Below are positions 52,531 to 60,990 of a stretch of DNA of 64,000 nucleotides, one piece after another. The DNA is from Nakamurella lactea DSM 19367 (GTDB taxonomy: Bacteria > Actinomycetota > Actinomycetes > Mycobacteriales > Nakamurellaceae): assembly GCF_000426645.1 (NCBI RefSeq), contig NZ_AUFT01000015.1, forward strand, positions 142,444 to 206,443, given 5' to 3'. The notes under the pieces were generated by a model. It was not told the DNA's origin, did not search any database, and was given only the letters and a program-made list of their open reading frames with translations. The position numbers were made by a program, and so were the translations under genes. Within the stretch, counting starts at the first letter, position 1. Every line of letters begins with the position of its first letter.

Positions 52531-54522
52531 TCAGTCGCGACTGGCCACCCAGCCGTCCGGCTGGAACGTTGCAGCATCGGCCGGCCGCCGGTCGTCGAAG
52601 ACCTTCCGGTGCCCGGAACGAATGGTGACGTCGTCGACGTACACACCGCGGCCCAGGTACGACGGGTCGGTGGTGTACCGCCACCGGAGCTGCACATCGC
52701 CGGCCGTCGGGAGGTCGGCCGTCGCCCGGAGCCACTGGCGCCCCTGATATCCGGAGATCGCCCCGGCGGTGTCGACGTCCAGTCCTCGGCCGCTGAGGTG
52801 GAACGGCAGTTGACTCCAGGTCTGTCCGCCGTCGCCCGATTGTTCGAGGAACAGCATGTCGGAGTTCGGCTCGGTGTCGTACCAGAGCTGGAAGTCCAGC
52901 CGCGACGAAGCCGGCAGGCTCACCGGCAGGGTGAGCGTGGTGGTGGCTTGGTCCGTCATTCCGGCGTACCAGGCGGTTTGTCCGGTCGCCGGCCGGACCG
53001 GGATCGCCCGGGCAAGGTCGTAGGCCATGGTGCGCCGGGCCACCGCGATCGGACCCAGAATGTCCCGGTTCGGGTGGACGTTGTTGGTCAGCAGCACGAC
53101 GAACGATTGGGTGGTCGGGTCCACCACGATCGACGTGCCGGTGAACCCGGTGTGCCCGAAGGTGTACGGGGTCGCCAGTGCCCCCTGGTACGACGGCAGG
53201 TTCAGCTCGAAGCCGAGGCCGTTGGGTCCGGGGATGGCCGGGGAATCGGTCAGCATGGCCAGCACGGAGTCCCGCGACAGGATGCGGGCAGCGCCGTACT
53301 TGCCGCCGTTGAGCATCATCTGGCACAGGATCGCCATGTCGTGTGCCGTGGAGAACAGCCCCGCATGGCCGGCAACCCCGCCGAGGGCCCAGGCGTTCTC
53401 GTCGTGCACCTCGCCCCAGACCAGGCCACGGTTCTCCGTCGACTCGTACTCCTCGGCGGCGATCCGGTACTTGAGAGATGCCGGCGGGTTGAACATGGTG
53501 TCGGTCATCTTCAACGGCCCGGTGATGCCCTCCCGGACCAGCACGTCCAGCGTCTTGCCGGTGAGCGACTCCACCACGAGCTGCAGGCTCAGCATGTTGA
53601 GGTCGGCGTAGATCCGGGTGGTACCCGGCGGCGCCTGCAGCTTGTGCGTGAGAATCACGTTCACCATGGCCTCGTGGCTGGGGTAGGTCCACAACCCGGG
53701 TACCGGGTCCGGCGGCAGGCCGGAGGTGTGGGTCAGCAGCTGCCGGATGGTGACGGCCTGCTTACCGTTGGCGGCGAACGCCGGCAGGTAGGAGGCAACG
53801 GTGGCGTCGAGATCCAGCCGGCCGCGATCGACCAACTGCATCGCGACGATCGAGGTGAACAGCTTGGTCAGCGACGCCAGGTCGTACAGGGTGTCCTTGG
53901 TGGCCGGGATCCATTGGTCCCTGGGCAGTTCCGTCCCCGCCCAGTCGGCATAGCGCAGGTTGTAGCCACCGGCGGCATACTCGGCGATCACGCCGTTCCG
54001 CGCGGCCAACACCACACTGCCGGAATGCCGTTGGTGACCGTTGTTGCCCGATCCGAGCTCCGACCCGTAGGCGTTGTCGACCGGGATCTTGTCGGCGTAC
54101 CCGGGGAGCAGACCGGCCTGCTTCGGCGTGCCCATCCGCAGTGTCGTCGCCCGATGGCCGATCAGGTCGTCCAACTGCGGACCACCGCCGGCGGTCGACG
54201 AGACCGGTTCCGAACTTGCCGCCACAGCCGCCTGGGTATTCACATCGGACCCCGTCTCACGCGCGACCTCTCCGGTGGCGGTTTCGGCCGGTGCAGCGGC
54301 GATGCGGTCGTTGCCCGCCGGGTCGGCCGGTGCTGTGACACCTGCCGCTGATCCGGCAGTCGCCGGGAGCAGGGCGGCCAACACGGCGATCGCCGAAGCC
54401 GTGGCCAGTGATCGGCGGGCGGCCCGGCGACCTCGCCCGCCGGGCGCCCTCGGCACGCGGCCGCGGAGCGTCTCCGGGCCGCTGGTCCGCAGGATGGTTC
54501 GTCGTGGCGTGTCCGGAAGCAT
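52531..54522 (-). CDS. Secreted beta-lactamase-family serine hydrolase
   Basis: Class C penicillin-binding-protein-like hydrolase, about 663 residues. An N-terminal export signal with a twin-Arg-like ARRSLATASAIAVLAALLPA is followed by an Ala/Thr-rich linker. The hydrolase domain has the Ser-x-x-Lys in LASLTKLFTS (about 217-220), YADLN in the YxN position and HTG in FGHTGFTGTS. A C-terminal beta-sandwich-like domain (LQLRWRY-type strands, RGVYVDDVTIRSG) may bind wall or carbohydrate. ATG 54522 has GGCGGAG; ATG 54540 is also possible. It follows the sensor kinase by 75 nt on the same strand, so it may be in that operon. Confidence 0.85.
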   Translation of the reverse strand: MLPDTPRRTILRTSGPETLRGRVPRAPGGRGRRAARRSLATASAIAVLAALLPATAGSAAGVTAPADPAGNDRIAAAPAETATGEVARETGSDVNTQAAVAASSEPVSSTAGGGPQLDDLIGHRATTLRMGTPKQAGLLPGYADKIPVDNAYGSELGSGNNGHQRHSGSVVLAARNGVIAEYAAGGYNLRYADWAGTELPRDQWIPATKDTLYDLASLTKLFTSIVAMQLVDRGRLDLDATVASYLPAFAANGKQAVTIRQLLTHTSGLPPDPVPGLWTYPSHEAMVNVILTHKLQAPPGTTRIYADLNMLSLQLVVESLTGKTLDVLVREGITGPLKMTDTMFNPPASLKYRIAAEEYESTENRGLVWGEVHDENAWALGGVAGHAGLFSTAHDMAILCQMMLNGGKYGAARILSRDSVLAMLTDSPAIPGPNGLGFELNLPSYQGALATPYTFGHTGFTGTSIVVDPTTQSFVVLLTNNVHPNRDILGPIAVARRTMAYDLARAIPVRPATGQTAWYAGMTDQATTTLTLPVSLPASSRLDFQLWYDTEPNSDMLFLEQSGDGGQTWSQLPFHLSGRGLDVDTAGAISGYQGRQWLRATADLPTAGDVQLRWRYTTDPSYLGRGVYVDDVTIRSGHRKVFDDRRPADAATFQPDGWVASRD

Positions 54523-54597
54523 TGTTGCTCCGCCCTTCATTTCCCGACCTGGGGGACGTCAATCGGCTACGTGGTGTAGCTCAAGATCGCAAGTTTT

Positions 54598-55971
54598 CTA
54601 CACATGCTCGACGGTGTCAACGGTCAACACCGGCACCGTGATGAGGGCGCAGAGCGTCGCCGGCGGGTCCGCATCGTAGAAGGCAACCGTGCCACCGGCC
54701 CTGCCGACCAGTTCCCGGACGATCGTCAGCCCCAACCCGCTGCCGCCGGTGTCGCGGTCCCGGGAGCTGTCCAACCGGGCGAACCGTTGGAACACCCGCT
54801 CGCGGTCGGCCGCCGGAATTCCGGGCCCGTCATCGGTAACGCCGATCCGCACCTGCGTGCCCGATCGCTGCACCGACAGAGTGACAACGCCTGCGGCGTA
54901 GCGGGTCGCGTTGTCCGTCAGATTGCCGACCGCCCGTCGGAGCTCCTCCCGATCGGCCGTCAGCCGGACCGCCGGACCGGCGGCAACCTCGACCGTTACC
55001 GGACCGACGTAGCGCGCGGCGACCTCCTGCAACATCGCCCGCACGTCGAAGGCGGTCCGGCGCGCCGGCCGTCCCCCGTCGGTCCTGGCCAACAGCAGTA
55101 GGTCGTCGACGATCGTGGTCAACCGCTGCACGTCCTGCAACAAGTCGGCCGGCAGTTCCCCTGCCTCCCCCAGGTGCTTGGCCACCTCCAGCTGGGTCCG
55201 CATGCTGGCCAACGGGCTGCGCAGCTCGTGGGCCGCATCGGCCACGAAGTCGCGTTGCCGGCTCCGGGCCGCGGCCAGCCGACCCAGCATCCCGTTGAGA
55301 GTCTGGGCCAGAGCACGGATCTCGTCCCTGGCCGCCGGCACCGGAAGCTGCAGGTCGTCGTCAGACCCGCTGATCCGTTCGGCACCGGCCCTGAGCCGCT
55401 CGACCGGCCGCAGTGCCCAGCCGATCACTCGCCAGGCGATGCCGGCCAGGACCAGCACGAGCACCGGGAATCCGATCAACAGCACCGTTCGCAGGACCGT
55501 GCTGCTGTGGTTGACATCGCCGACCTGGAGCGCGACCAGCACGGTCTGCTGGTTGTCGGCGGGTCCCGCGGTCACCGCGACCACGCGCAACGGGCCGGCG
55601 AGGGCCGCCCGCGCGCCGCCCACCGTGACGGTGGCACCACCCAATGCCGCGGTGACCTCCGCGGGACGGAGCAAGGGAGTCAATCGGTCGGCGGTCACCG
55701 AGGCGTCCACCACCCGGTTCTGCTGGTCGATCACTTGGATCAACTGGGCACCCGACACCGGAATCGGATCGGGCACGTTGCCGGTATTGACCATCGCCGC
55801 GACCTGGTTCGCCGCCGCCCGGCCCTGCTCATCCAGCGCGCTGGTGACCGCCACCTGCAGCGCCGTGTACAGCACCACCACGCCGACGGCCAGCGCCACG
55901 GTCAGCCCGGTGACACCGATGATCATCAGCCGGGTCCGCAGGCCCAGCCGGCGGAACCAGTTCAGTGCCAA
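54598..55971 (-). CDS. Sensor histidine kinase
   Basis: Membrane sensor kinase, 457 residues. It has two membrane segments (LMIIGVTGLTVALAVGVVVL; LLIGFPVLVLVLAGIAWRVI) flanking an extracytoplasmic sensor of about 120 residues, a HAMP domain (RPVERLRAGAERISGSDDD), the phospho-acceptor His in DFVADAAHELRSPLASMR, and HATPase motifs NLTDNATRYA, DDGPGIP and GGSGLGLTIVREL. I chose TTG 55971 because GGAGGC (55978-55983) is 6 nt upstream and the conserved N-terminus begins there. It is 31 nt after the response regulator gene. The stimulus is unknown. Confidence 0.9.
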   Translation of the reverse strand: MALNWFRRLGLRTRLMIIGVTGLTVALAVGVVVLYTALQVAVTSALDEQGRAAANQVAAMVNTGNVPDPIPVSGAQLIQVIDQQNRVVDASVTADRLTPLLRPAEVTAALGGATVTVGGARAALAGPLRVVAVTAGPADNQQTVLVALQVGDVNHSSTVLRTVLLIGFPVLVLVLAGIAWRVIGWALRPVERLRAGAERISGSDDDLQLPVPAARDEIRALAQTLNGMLGRLAAARSRQRDFVADAAHELRSPLASMRTQLEVAKHLGEAGELPADLLQDVQRLTTIVDDLLLLARTDGGRPARRTAFDVRAMLQEVAARYVGPVTVEVAAGPAVRLTADREELRRAVGNLTDNATRYAAGVVTLSVQRSGTQVRIGVTDDGPGIPAADRERVFQRFARLDSSRDRDTGGSGLGLTIVRELVGRAGGTVAFYDADPPATLCALITVPVLTVDTVEHV

Positions 55972-55977
55972 TGGATC

Positions 55978-55983
55978 GCCTCC
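55978..55983 (-). promoter_or_regulatory. Ribosome-binding site fixing a TTG start of the sensor kinase
   Basis: GGAGGC on the minus strand, 6 nt before TTG 55971. There is no ATG or GTG nearby with comparable support. Confidence 0.6.
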
Positions 55984-56002
55984 GCGATCGCCTCGGGCCG
56001 GC

Positions 56003-56659
56003 TCACGTGCGAAGGCGGTAGCCGGCGCCACGAACCGTGAGCAGCGCGTCCGGGGCCAGCTTGCGCCGCAGATATCCGACGTACACCTCGACCAGGTTCG
56101 GCTCGGCGTCCTCGCCGACGTCCCAGACATGGTCCAGCAGCTCGGTCTTGCTGACCACCCGGTCGCGGTGTCGAAGCAGGTATTCCAACAGGGTGAACTC
56201 CCGCGGGGTCAGGTGCACAGCGGCTCCGGCGAACAGCACCGACCGCAGCGCGGGGTCCAACTCGATCTCGCCCGCAGCGAGCACCGCCGGCCGCGGCACC
56301 GCCCGCCGCCGCAGCAGCGCCCGGAGCCTGGCCAGCAGCACCACATAGGAGAACGGCTTGGTCAGGTAGTCGTCGGCGCCGCAGTCCAGCCCATCGGCCT
56401 GATCGTGCTCGCCGTCCTTGGCCGACACCAGCATCACCGGTAACCAGTTCCGTTCCCGGCGCAGCCGGCGCACCACCTCGTAGCCGGAAAGCCGCGGCAG
56501 CATCACATCCAACAACAGCGCGTCGTAGTCGCCGGTTCGGGCAGCGTCCAGCCCGGACGGGCCGTCGGCGACGACGTCCACGACGAAGCCCTCGGCCGTC
56601 AGCCCGCGTTTGAGCGCCGCGGCCAACCGCGCCTCGTCTTCCACCACGAGTACCCGCAC
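56003..56659 (-). CDS. OmpR-family response regulator
   Basis: DNA-binding partner of the adjacent kinase, 218 residues. The receiver has the acidic pair VVEDEARLAAALKRGL, the phospho-acceptor in YDALLLDVMLPRLSGYEV and the Lys in MLVSAKDGEHDQADGLD. The winged-helix domain has AAVHLTPREFTLLEYLLRHR and LVEVYVGYLRRKLAPDALL. The GTG at 56659 starts the conserved VRVLVVEDE. It is divergent from the LolA-like and ABC exporter genes across 90 nt, which makes those a likely target (inference). Confidence 0.93.
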   Translation of the reverse strand: MRVLVVEDEARLAAALKRGLTAEGFVVDVVADGPSGLDAARTGDYDALLLDVMLPRLSGYEVVRRLRRERNWLPVMLVSAKDGEHDQADGLDCGADDYLTKPFSYVVLLARLRALLRRRAVPRPAVLAAGEIELDPALRSVLFAGAAVHLTPREFTLLEYLLRHRDRVVSKTELLDHVWDVGEDAEPNLVEVYVGYLRRKLAPDALLTVRGAGYRLRT

Positions 56660-56749
56660 GCTGCCAGCCTGACACGCCGCGAATCTGACGGCTCAGAGTT
56701 TTCACAGGTTCTCAGCGTTGTCACAGCGACCGGGTCGCACACTCGGTGC

Positions 56750-57970
56750 ATGAGTATCTTCAATCGAGTTCCGATACTGCGCTGGATCGTGCCCGCCGCC
56801 GCGACGGCCCTGGTGATCGGTGGCGGCGCGCTCGTTGCCAACTCACCGGCCGACGCCTCGCCGCCGCTCGCGCCGCGCAGTGCAGCGCAACTGCTGGTGG
56901 ACATCCAGCAGGCGTCGGTGACCGGGCTGTCCGGCACCGTCGTGCAGAGCTCCGATCTCGGCCTGCCGACCCTTCCCGGGCTGGGCCTCGGCGGCGATCC
57001 GGGTAGCGCGAACCTCACCTCCCTGTTGGCCGGCACCCACACCCTGCGGTTGTGGTACGCCGGGCCACATCAGCTGCGGGTCGCGGTGCTCGGCTCGCTC
57101 GGCGAGTCCGACGTGATCCGCAACGGCAACGACCTGTGGACGTGGTCCAGCAAGGACAACACGGCGACGCACCGCACGCTGAGCTCGGACGAGCCTGGCT
57201 CCTCAGAGAAGTCGGATTCTACGGACCGGCAACCGGGATCCGGTGTGCTGCCCGCGATATCGGGGATGACGCCGCAACAGGCCGCCGACGCGGCCCTGGC
57301 CGCGATCTCCCCGAGCACCAAGGTCACCACCGACGGCAGCGCGGAGGTGGCCGGGCGGTCCGCCTACGAACTGGTGTTGACGCCCAAGACCGCAGGATCG
57401 TTGGTCGCGCAGGTCCGGATCGCGGTCGACGCGACCGAGCACATCCCGTTGCGGGTACAGGTTTTCGCCACGGGTCAGCCCACCCCGGCGATTCAGGTCG
57501 CGTTCAGCGCCGTTGACTTCAACCGGCCGGATGCCGCCCAGTTCGCCTTCAACCCGCCGCCCGGGGCCACCGTGACCGAGCAGGACTCGTCAAAGCCCTC
57601 GGCGGCAGACCGGGCGAAGGAGCGGAAGGCGGCGACGTCGAAGGCCGCCGGAGAGCTCGGCGCCCCGAAGATCGTCGGCAGCGGCTGGTCGACCGTGCTG
57701 GTGATGGATGCCTCGAGCGGGCTCGGCGCGCTGACCGGACGGCCCGGCCCCGCCAAGTCCTCGGATGCCTCCCCGTCACCGTCGCCGACAGCGCAACCCC
57801 CCGGCGCCGCCCTGGGTGGCATTCTCACTGCGCTGCCGAAGGTTTCCGGTTCTTGGGGGTCAGGACACCTGTTGCGCTCCAAGCTCTTCTCCGCGGTGAT
57901 CACCGACAATGGAAAGATCGCCGTCGGCGCGGTCGCCCCCGATCTGTTGTACACGGCCCTGAGCCAGTGA
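56750..57970 (+). CDS. LolA-like secreted or membrane-anchored protein
   Basis: 406-residue exported protein. An N-terminal hydrophobic segment (about 12-30, WIVPAAATALVIGGGALVA) ends in a possible signal cleavage site around PADAS. The body (LLVDIQQASVTGLSGTVVQS; NGNDLWTWSSKDNTATHRTL; VRIAVDATEHIPLRVQVFAT) has the beta-rich pattern of LolA/DUF2092-type lipid-carrier-like proteins. A Pro/Ser/Ala-rich stretch lies near the C-terminus. It precedes an ABC exporter by 7 nt, so it probably works with it. True lipoprotein carrier activity is unproven in actinomycetes. Confidence 0.8.
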   Translation: MSIFNRVPILRWIVPAAATALVIGGGALVANSPADASPPLAPRSAAQLLVDIQQASVTGLSGTVVQSSDLGLPTLPGLGLGGDPGSANLTSLLAGTHTLRLWYAGPHQLRVAVLGSLGESDVIRNGNDLWTWSSKDNTATHRTLSSDEPGSSEKSDSTDRQPGSGVLPAISGMTPQQAADAALAAISPSTKVTTDGSAEVAGRSAYELVLTPKTAGSLVAQVRIAVDATEHIPLRVQVFATGQPTPAIQVAFSAVDFNRPDAAQFAFNPPPGATVTEQDSSKPSAADRAKERKAATSKAAGELGAPKIVGSGWSTVLVMDASSGLGALTGRPGPAKSSDASPSPSPTAQPPGAALGGILTALPKVSGSWGSGHLLRSKLFSAVITDNGKIAVGAVAPDLLYTALSQ

Positions 57971-57977
57971 CAACGCG

Positions 57978-58961
57978 ATGACCGACGGCACCACCGTCAC
58001 CGAGCCCGCCCGTGAGGGCGGGCCGGTGCGCGTTCCCGAGGCCGAACTGGCGGTCCGCACGCGCGGACTCACGAAACGGTTCAAGCACCAGATCGCCGTC
58101 AACGGCATCGATCTGCAGGTGCCCGTCGGATCGGTGTTCGGCTTCCTGGGGCCGAACGGATCCGGGAAGACGACCACCATCCGGATGCTGCTCGGCCTGA
58201 TCCAGCCGACCGCCGGCAGCCACGAACTGCTCGGCCGGCCGGTACCCGAGCACGCGCTGCCGTTGGTCGGTTCCCTGGTCGAGGGCCCTGCGTTTCATCC
58301 CTACCTGTCCGGCCGGGCGAACCTGGCCCGATTGGACGCCGCCGATCGGTACAGCGATCCGGCCACGATGCGCACCCGGGTGGACGCGGCGCTGGACCGG
58401 GTGGGCCTGCTCCCGGCGGCCGGAAAGCGCTACCGCGCCTACTCCTTGGGCATGCGCCAACGACTGGCCATTGCTGCTCCGCTGCTGATGCCGCGGCGCC
58501 TGCTGATCCTCGACGAACCCACCAACGGCCTTGATCCACAGGGCACCAGGGAGGTTCGGCATCTGATCGCCTCACTGTCCGACACCGGCGCCACCGTGCT
58601 GGTGTCCAGCCACCTGCTGTCCGAGGTGGAGCAGATCTGCACCCATGTCGGGGTGATGAACGCCGGCACCCTGGTCACCCAGGGGACGGTCGCCGAGGTC
58701 AGGGTCGGCGGGACGCAGCGGGCCAGGGTGCAGACCCCTGACCCGGCCGGCGCCGCCCGGGTACTCACCGAACTAGGGCTGACGGAGGTGCAGCAGCAGG
58801 ACGCTGCCGCACTCGGGACGGTAGGCGACGTGGCGGTGGAAAAGGTGGTGCCTGCGCTGGTTCACGCCGCGATTCCGGTGCTCGGCTTCACCATCGAACG
58901 GCCGAGCCTGGAAGATCTGTTCGTCGCGCTCACCGGAGAGGGATTCGATGTCAACGGTTGA
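57978..58961 (+). CDS. ABC exporter ATP-binding protein
   Basis: ATPase of 327 residues of the DrrA/MDR type. It has Walker A FLGPNGSGKTTTIRMLLGL, the signature YSLGMRQRLAIAAPLL, Walker B LLILDEPTNGLDPQG and the switch His in VLVSSHLLSEVEQIC, plus a C-terminal extension of about 80 residues typical of the group. The ATG at 57978 is 7 nt after the LolA-like gene. It overlaps the permease gene by 14 nt. Cargo unknown; the neighbouring LolA-like protein suggests a lipid or envelope molecule (inference). Confidence 0.92.
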   Translation: MTDGTTVTEPAREGGPVRVPEAELAVRTRGLTKRFKHQIAVNGIDLQVPVGSVFGFLGPNGSGKTTTIRMLLGLIQPTAGSHELLGRPVPEHALPLVGSLVEGPAFHPYLSGRANLARLDAADRYSDPATMRTRVDAALDRVGLLPAAGKRYRAYSLGMRQRLAIAAPLLMPRRLLILDEPTNGLDPQGTREVRHLIASLSDTGATVLVSSHLLSEVEQICTHVGVMNAGTLVTQGTVAEVRVGGTQRARVQTPDPAGAARVLTELGLTEVQQQDAAALGTVGDVAVEKVVPALVHAAIPVLGFTIERPSLEDLFVALTGEGFDVNG

Positions 58962-59820
58962 ACTGCCGGCCGGTGGCGCCGCGCCGATCGGCCTGCGCCG
59001 GCCACGCCCCGTTTCCAGCCGGTTCCTGCGCTCCGAGCTCCGGCTGATCTTCGGCCGGCGTCGCAACATCGCCGGCCTGGCCGTGCTGGCGCTGGTGCCC
59101 ATCATCATCGCGGTCGCGGTCAAGGTGTCGGCGCCGCGACCGGGCGACGGGCCCGATTTCTTCGCCTCGATCACCGGGAACGGGTTGTTCGTCCCGCTGG
59201 CCGCGCTGACCGTGGAGATCACCCTGTTCCTGCCGCTGGCGATCGCCGTGATCGCCGGTGACAGCATCGCCGGCGAGGCGAACCTGGGGACCCTGCGCTA
59301 CCTGCTGACCGTGCCGGTGAACCGCACCCGGTTGCTGGCGGTGAAGTACGCCGCCATCACCATCTTCGCGGTGGCCGCGACGATGCTGATCACCGTTGTC
59401 GGGCTGGTGATCGGGGTGGCGCTGTTCCACGGCGGCAGCATGACCCTGTTGTCCGGCAACCAGATCGGCTTCGGCGGCGGTCTGCTGCGGGTGCTCGGCG
59501 CCACGGTCTACCTGGCGGTGCAGCTGGCCGCGCTCGGTGCCATCGGGCTGTTCCTGTCGAGTCTGACCGAACAGCCGATCGCGGCGATGGCCGGCCTGGT
59601 CGTGATGACGGTGGTGATGTACATCCTGGACTCGATCCCGCAACTGGGTTGGCTGGGACCTTGGCTGTTGACCCACCGGTTCACCGCGTTCGGCGACCTG
59701 CTGCGCTCGCCGGTCGCCTGGGACACGCTGCGGCAAGGGGTGATCTGCGCCGCGAGCTATGCGCTGATCTTCTGGCTCGCCTCCTGGGCCAGGTTCGCCG
59801 GAAAGGACATCACGAGCTGA
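58948..59820 (+). CDS. ABC exporter permease (ABC-2 type)
   Basis: Membrane partner of the preceding ATPase, 290 residues, about six hydrophobic segments (IAGLAVLALVPIIIAVAVKV; ITLFLPLAIAVIAGDSIAGE; AAMAGLVVMTVVMYILDSI). The SIAGEANLGTLRYLLTVPVN loop is typical of ABC-2 permeases with NatB/YhaP-like layout. It begins inside the ATPase gene (14-nt overlap) and ends overlapping by 11 nt, tail to tail, with the epimerase-like gene. Confidence 0.9.
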   Translation: MSTVELPAGGAAPIGLRRPRPVSSRFLRSELRLIFGRRRNIAGLAVLALVPIIIAVAVKVSAPRPGDGPDFFASITGNGLFVPLAALTVEITLFLPLAIAVIAGDSIAGEANLGTLRYLLTVPVNRTRLLAVKYAAITIFAVAATMLITVVGLVIGVALFHGGSMTLLSGNQIGFGGGLLRVLGATVYLAVQLAALGAIGLFLSSLTEQPIAAMAGLVVMTVVMYILDSIPQLGWLGPWLLTHRFTAFGDLLRSPVAWDTLRQGVICAASYALIFWLASWARFAGKDITS

Positions 59821-60817
59821 CGTCGATCAGTTCGAGTTCGGTGGCCCTGGTCAGCCCGGCGCCCCGATCACGGTCCAACCCGCGGGCGATCTCGTCGGCC
59901 AACACGTCGGCGACCAGTTCCGTCATCGGCCGCCGGACCAGTCCGGCCGCGGTCGCCTTGTCCCCCGTCCTCGGCACCGCCAGCTCGTGGTCGGCAGGCA
60001 GCCAGAGCGGCAACGACTTCGGACCGGACCAGTACCCAACCTCTTGGGCCGTCAGCCATTCCGGATCGCGACCGATGACGTCGCCGGTGTGCCCGGCGAT
60101 CTCGCGGCACAGCCGCAATACCGCCCCGACGGTGGTCGGAGTCCCCACGGTGTCGAAGACACCGGCGGTGCCCGTCAGTCCGGCATGCAACAGCCAGGTC
60201 GCCAGGTCCCGAACGTCGATCACCTGCGTGGACAGCTCGGGTACGTCCGGGACGAGCACCGGCCCCTGCCCGTCCGCGGCCGCCCGGGCGAAAGCCGTTG
60301 GCCAGTAACCGAACCGGTCCGATCCATCGCCCGGCCCGCCGATCAGTCCCGCCCGGGCAACGGTCACCCGGCGGTCGCCGAGAATCTCATCAAGCGCGAG
60401 TTCGCAGGCCACCTTGCCTTCCCCGTAGGTCTCGATGCCCGCCTCGTCGACCTCCAGCGCCGGCCTGACCGGATCATCCTCGGTGCCGACCAGCCGGTCG
60501 GCATCGGGCAGATACACCGACCCGGTGGAGACGAACACCCAGTGTCCGTGGTCGCCTAGCGATGCTCGCAGGGCGGTCGCCGCCGATCGCACCTGCCCTG
60601 GCTGGCGGGAGACGTCGACGACCACATCCCAGCGATCGTCGGCAACGTCGTCGTAGGCACCGGGTACGTCCCGATCACCGATCACCAACCGGGCACCGGC
60701 GGCCGGCTCGGTGCTCCCCCGGGCCAGGCAGGTCACCTGGTGCCCGGCCGTCACCGCCTGCGCGGCCACCTCCCTGCTCAACCAACCGGTGCCACCGAGA
60801 ATCAGCATGTTCGCCAT
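59810..60817 (-). CDS. NAD-dependent epimerase/dehydratase-family protein
   Basis: Extended-SDR protein of 335 residues. The Rossmann start is MANMLILGGTGWLSREVAAQ (GGTGWLS), followed by VSTGSVYLPDADR (SxSVY region) and YGEGKVACELAL, a YxxxK site in which the Tyr and Lys are present. Similar actinobacterial proteins are annotated as reductases of unknown substrate. ATG 60817 begins the Rossmann strand; the longer upstream frame is not protein-like. It is divergent from the helicase gene. Confidence 0.82.
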   Translation of the reverse strand: MANMLILGGTGWLSREVAAQAVTAGHQVTCLARGSTEPAAGARLVIGDRDVPGAYDDVADDRWDVVVDVSRQPGQVRSAATALRASLGDHGHWVFVSTGSVYLPDADRLVGTEDDPVRPALEVDEAGIETYGEGKVACELALDEILGDRRVTVARAGLIGGPGDGSDRFGYWPTAFARAAADGQGPVLVPDVPELSTQVIDVRDLATWLLHAGLTGTAGVFDTVGTPTTVGAVLRLCREIAGHTGDVIGRDPEWLTAQEVGYWSGPKSLPLWLPADHELAVPRTGDKATAAGLVRRPMTELVADVLADEIARGLDRDRGAGLTRATELELIDVSS

Positions 60818-60977
60818 CCACCGATCAGACAGGTCGTTCGCCGCCCGGGCAACCCTTTTCGCCGGTAGCGGATCTGCCGTCGGCAGCGGTCGACGCTTCG
60901 GTGTGGCGCCGGCCGGCGCGCCAAAGCTGGCGCGCCGACCCGATCGGCAGATCACCGGCGGCAGCCGTCATCCGCGT

Positions 60978-60983
60978 TATGGT
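60978..60983 (+). promoter_or_regulatory. -10 hexamer of a leaderless helicase transcript
   Basis: TATGGT ends 7 nt before ATG 60991, which selects that start over the in-frame ATG 60979 lying inside the hexamer. Confidence 0.5.
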
Positions 60984-60990
60984 AGTACGT

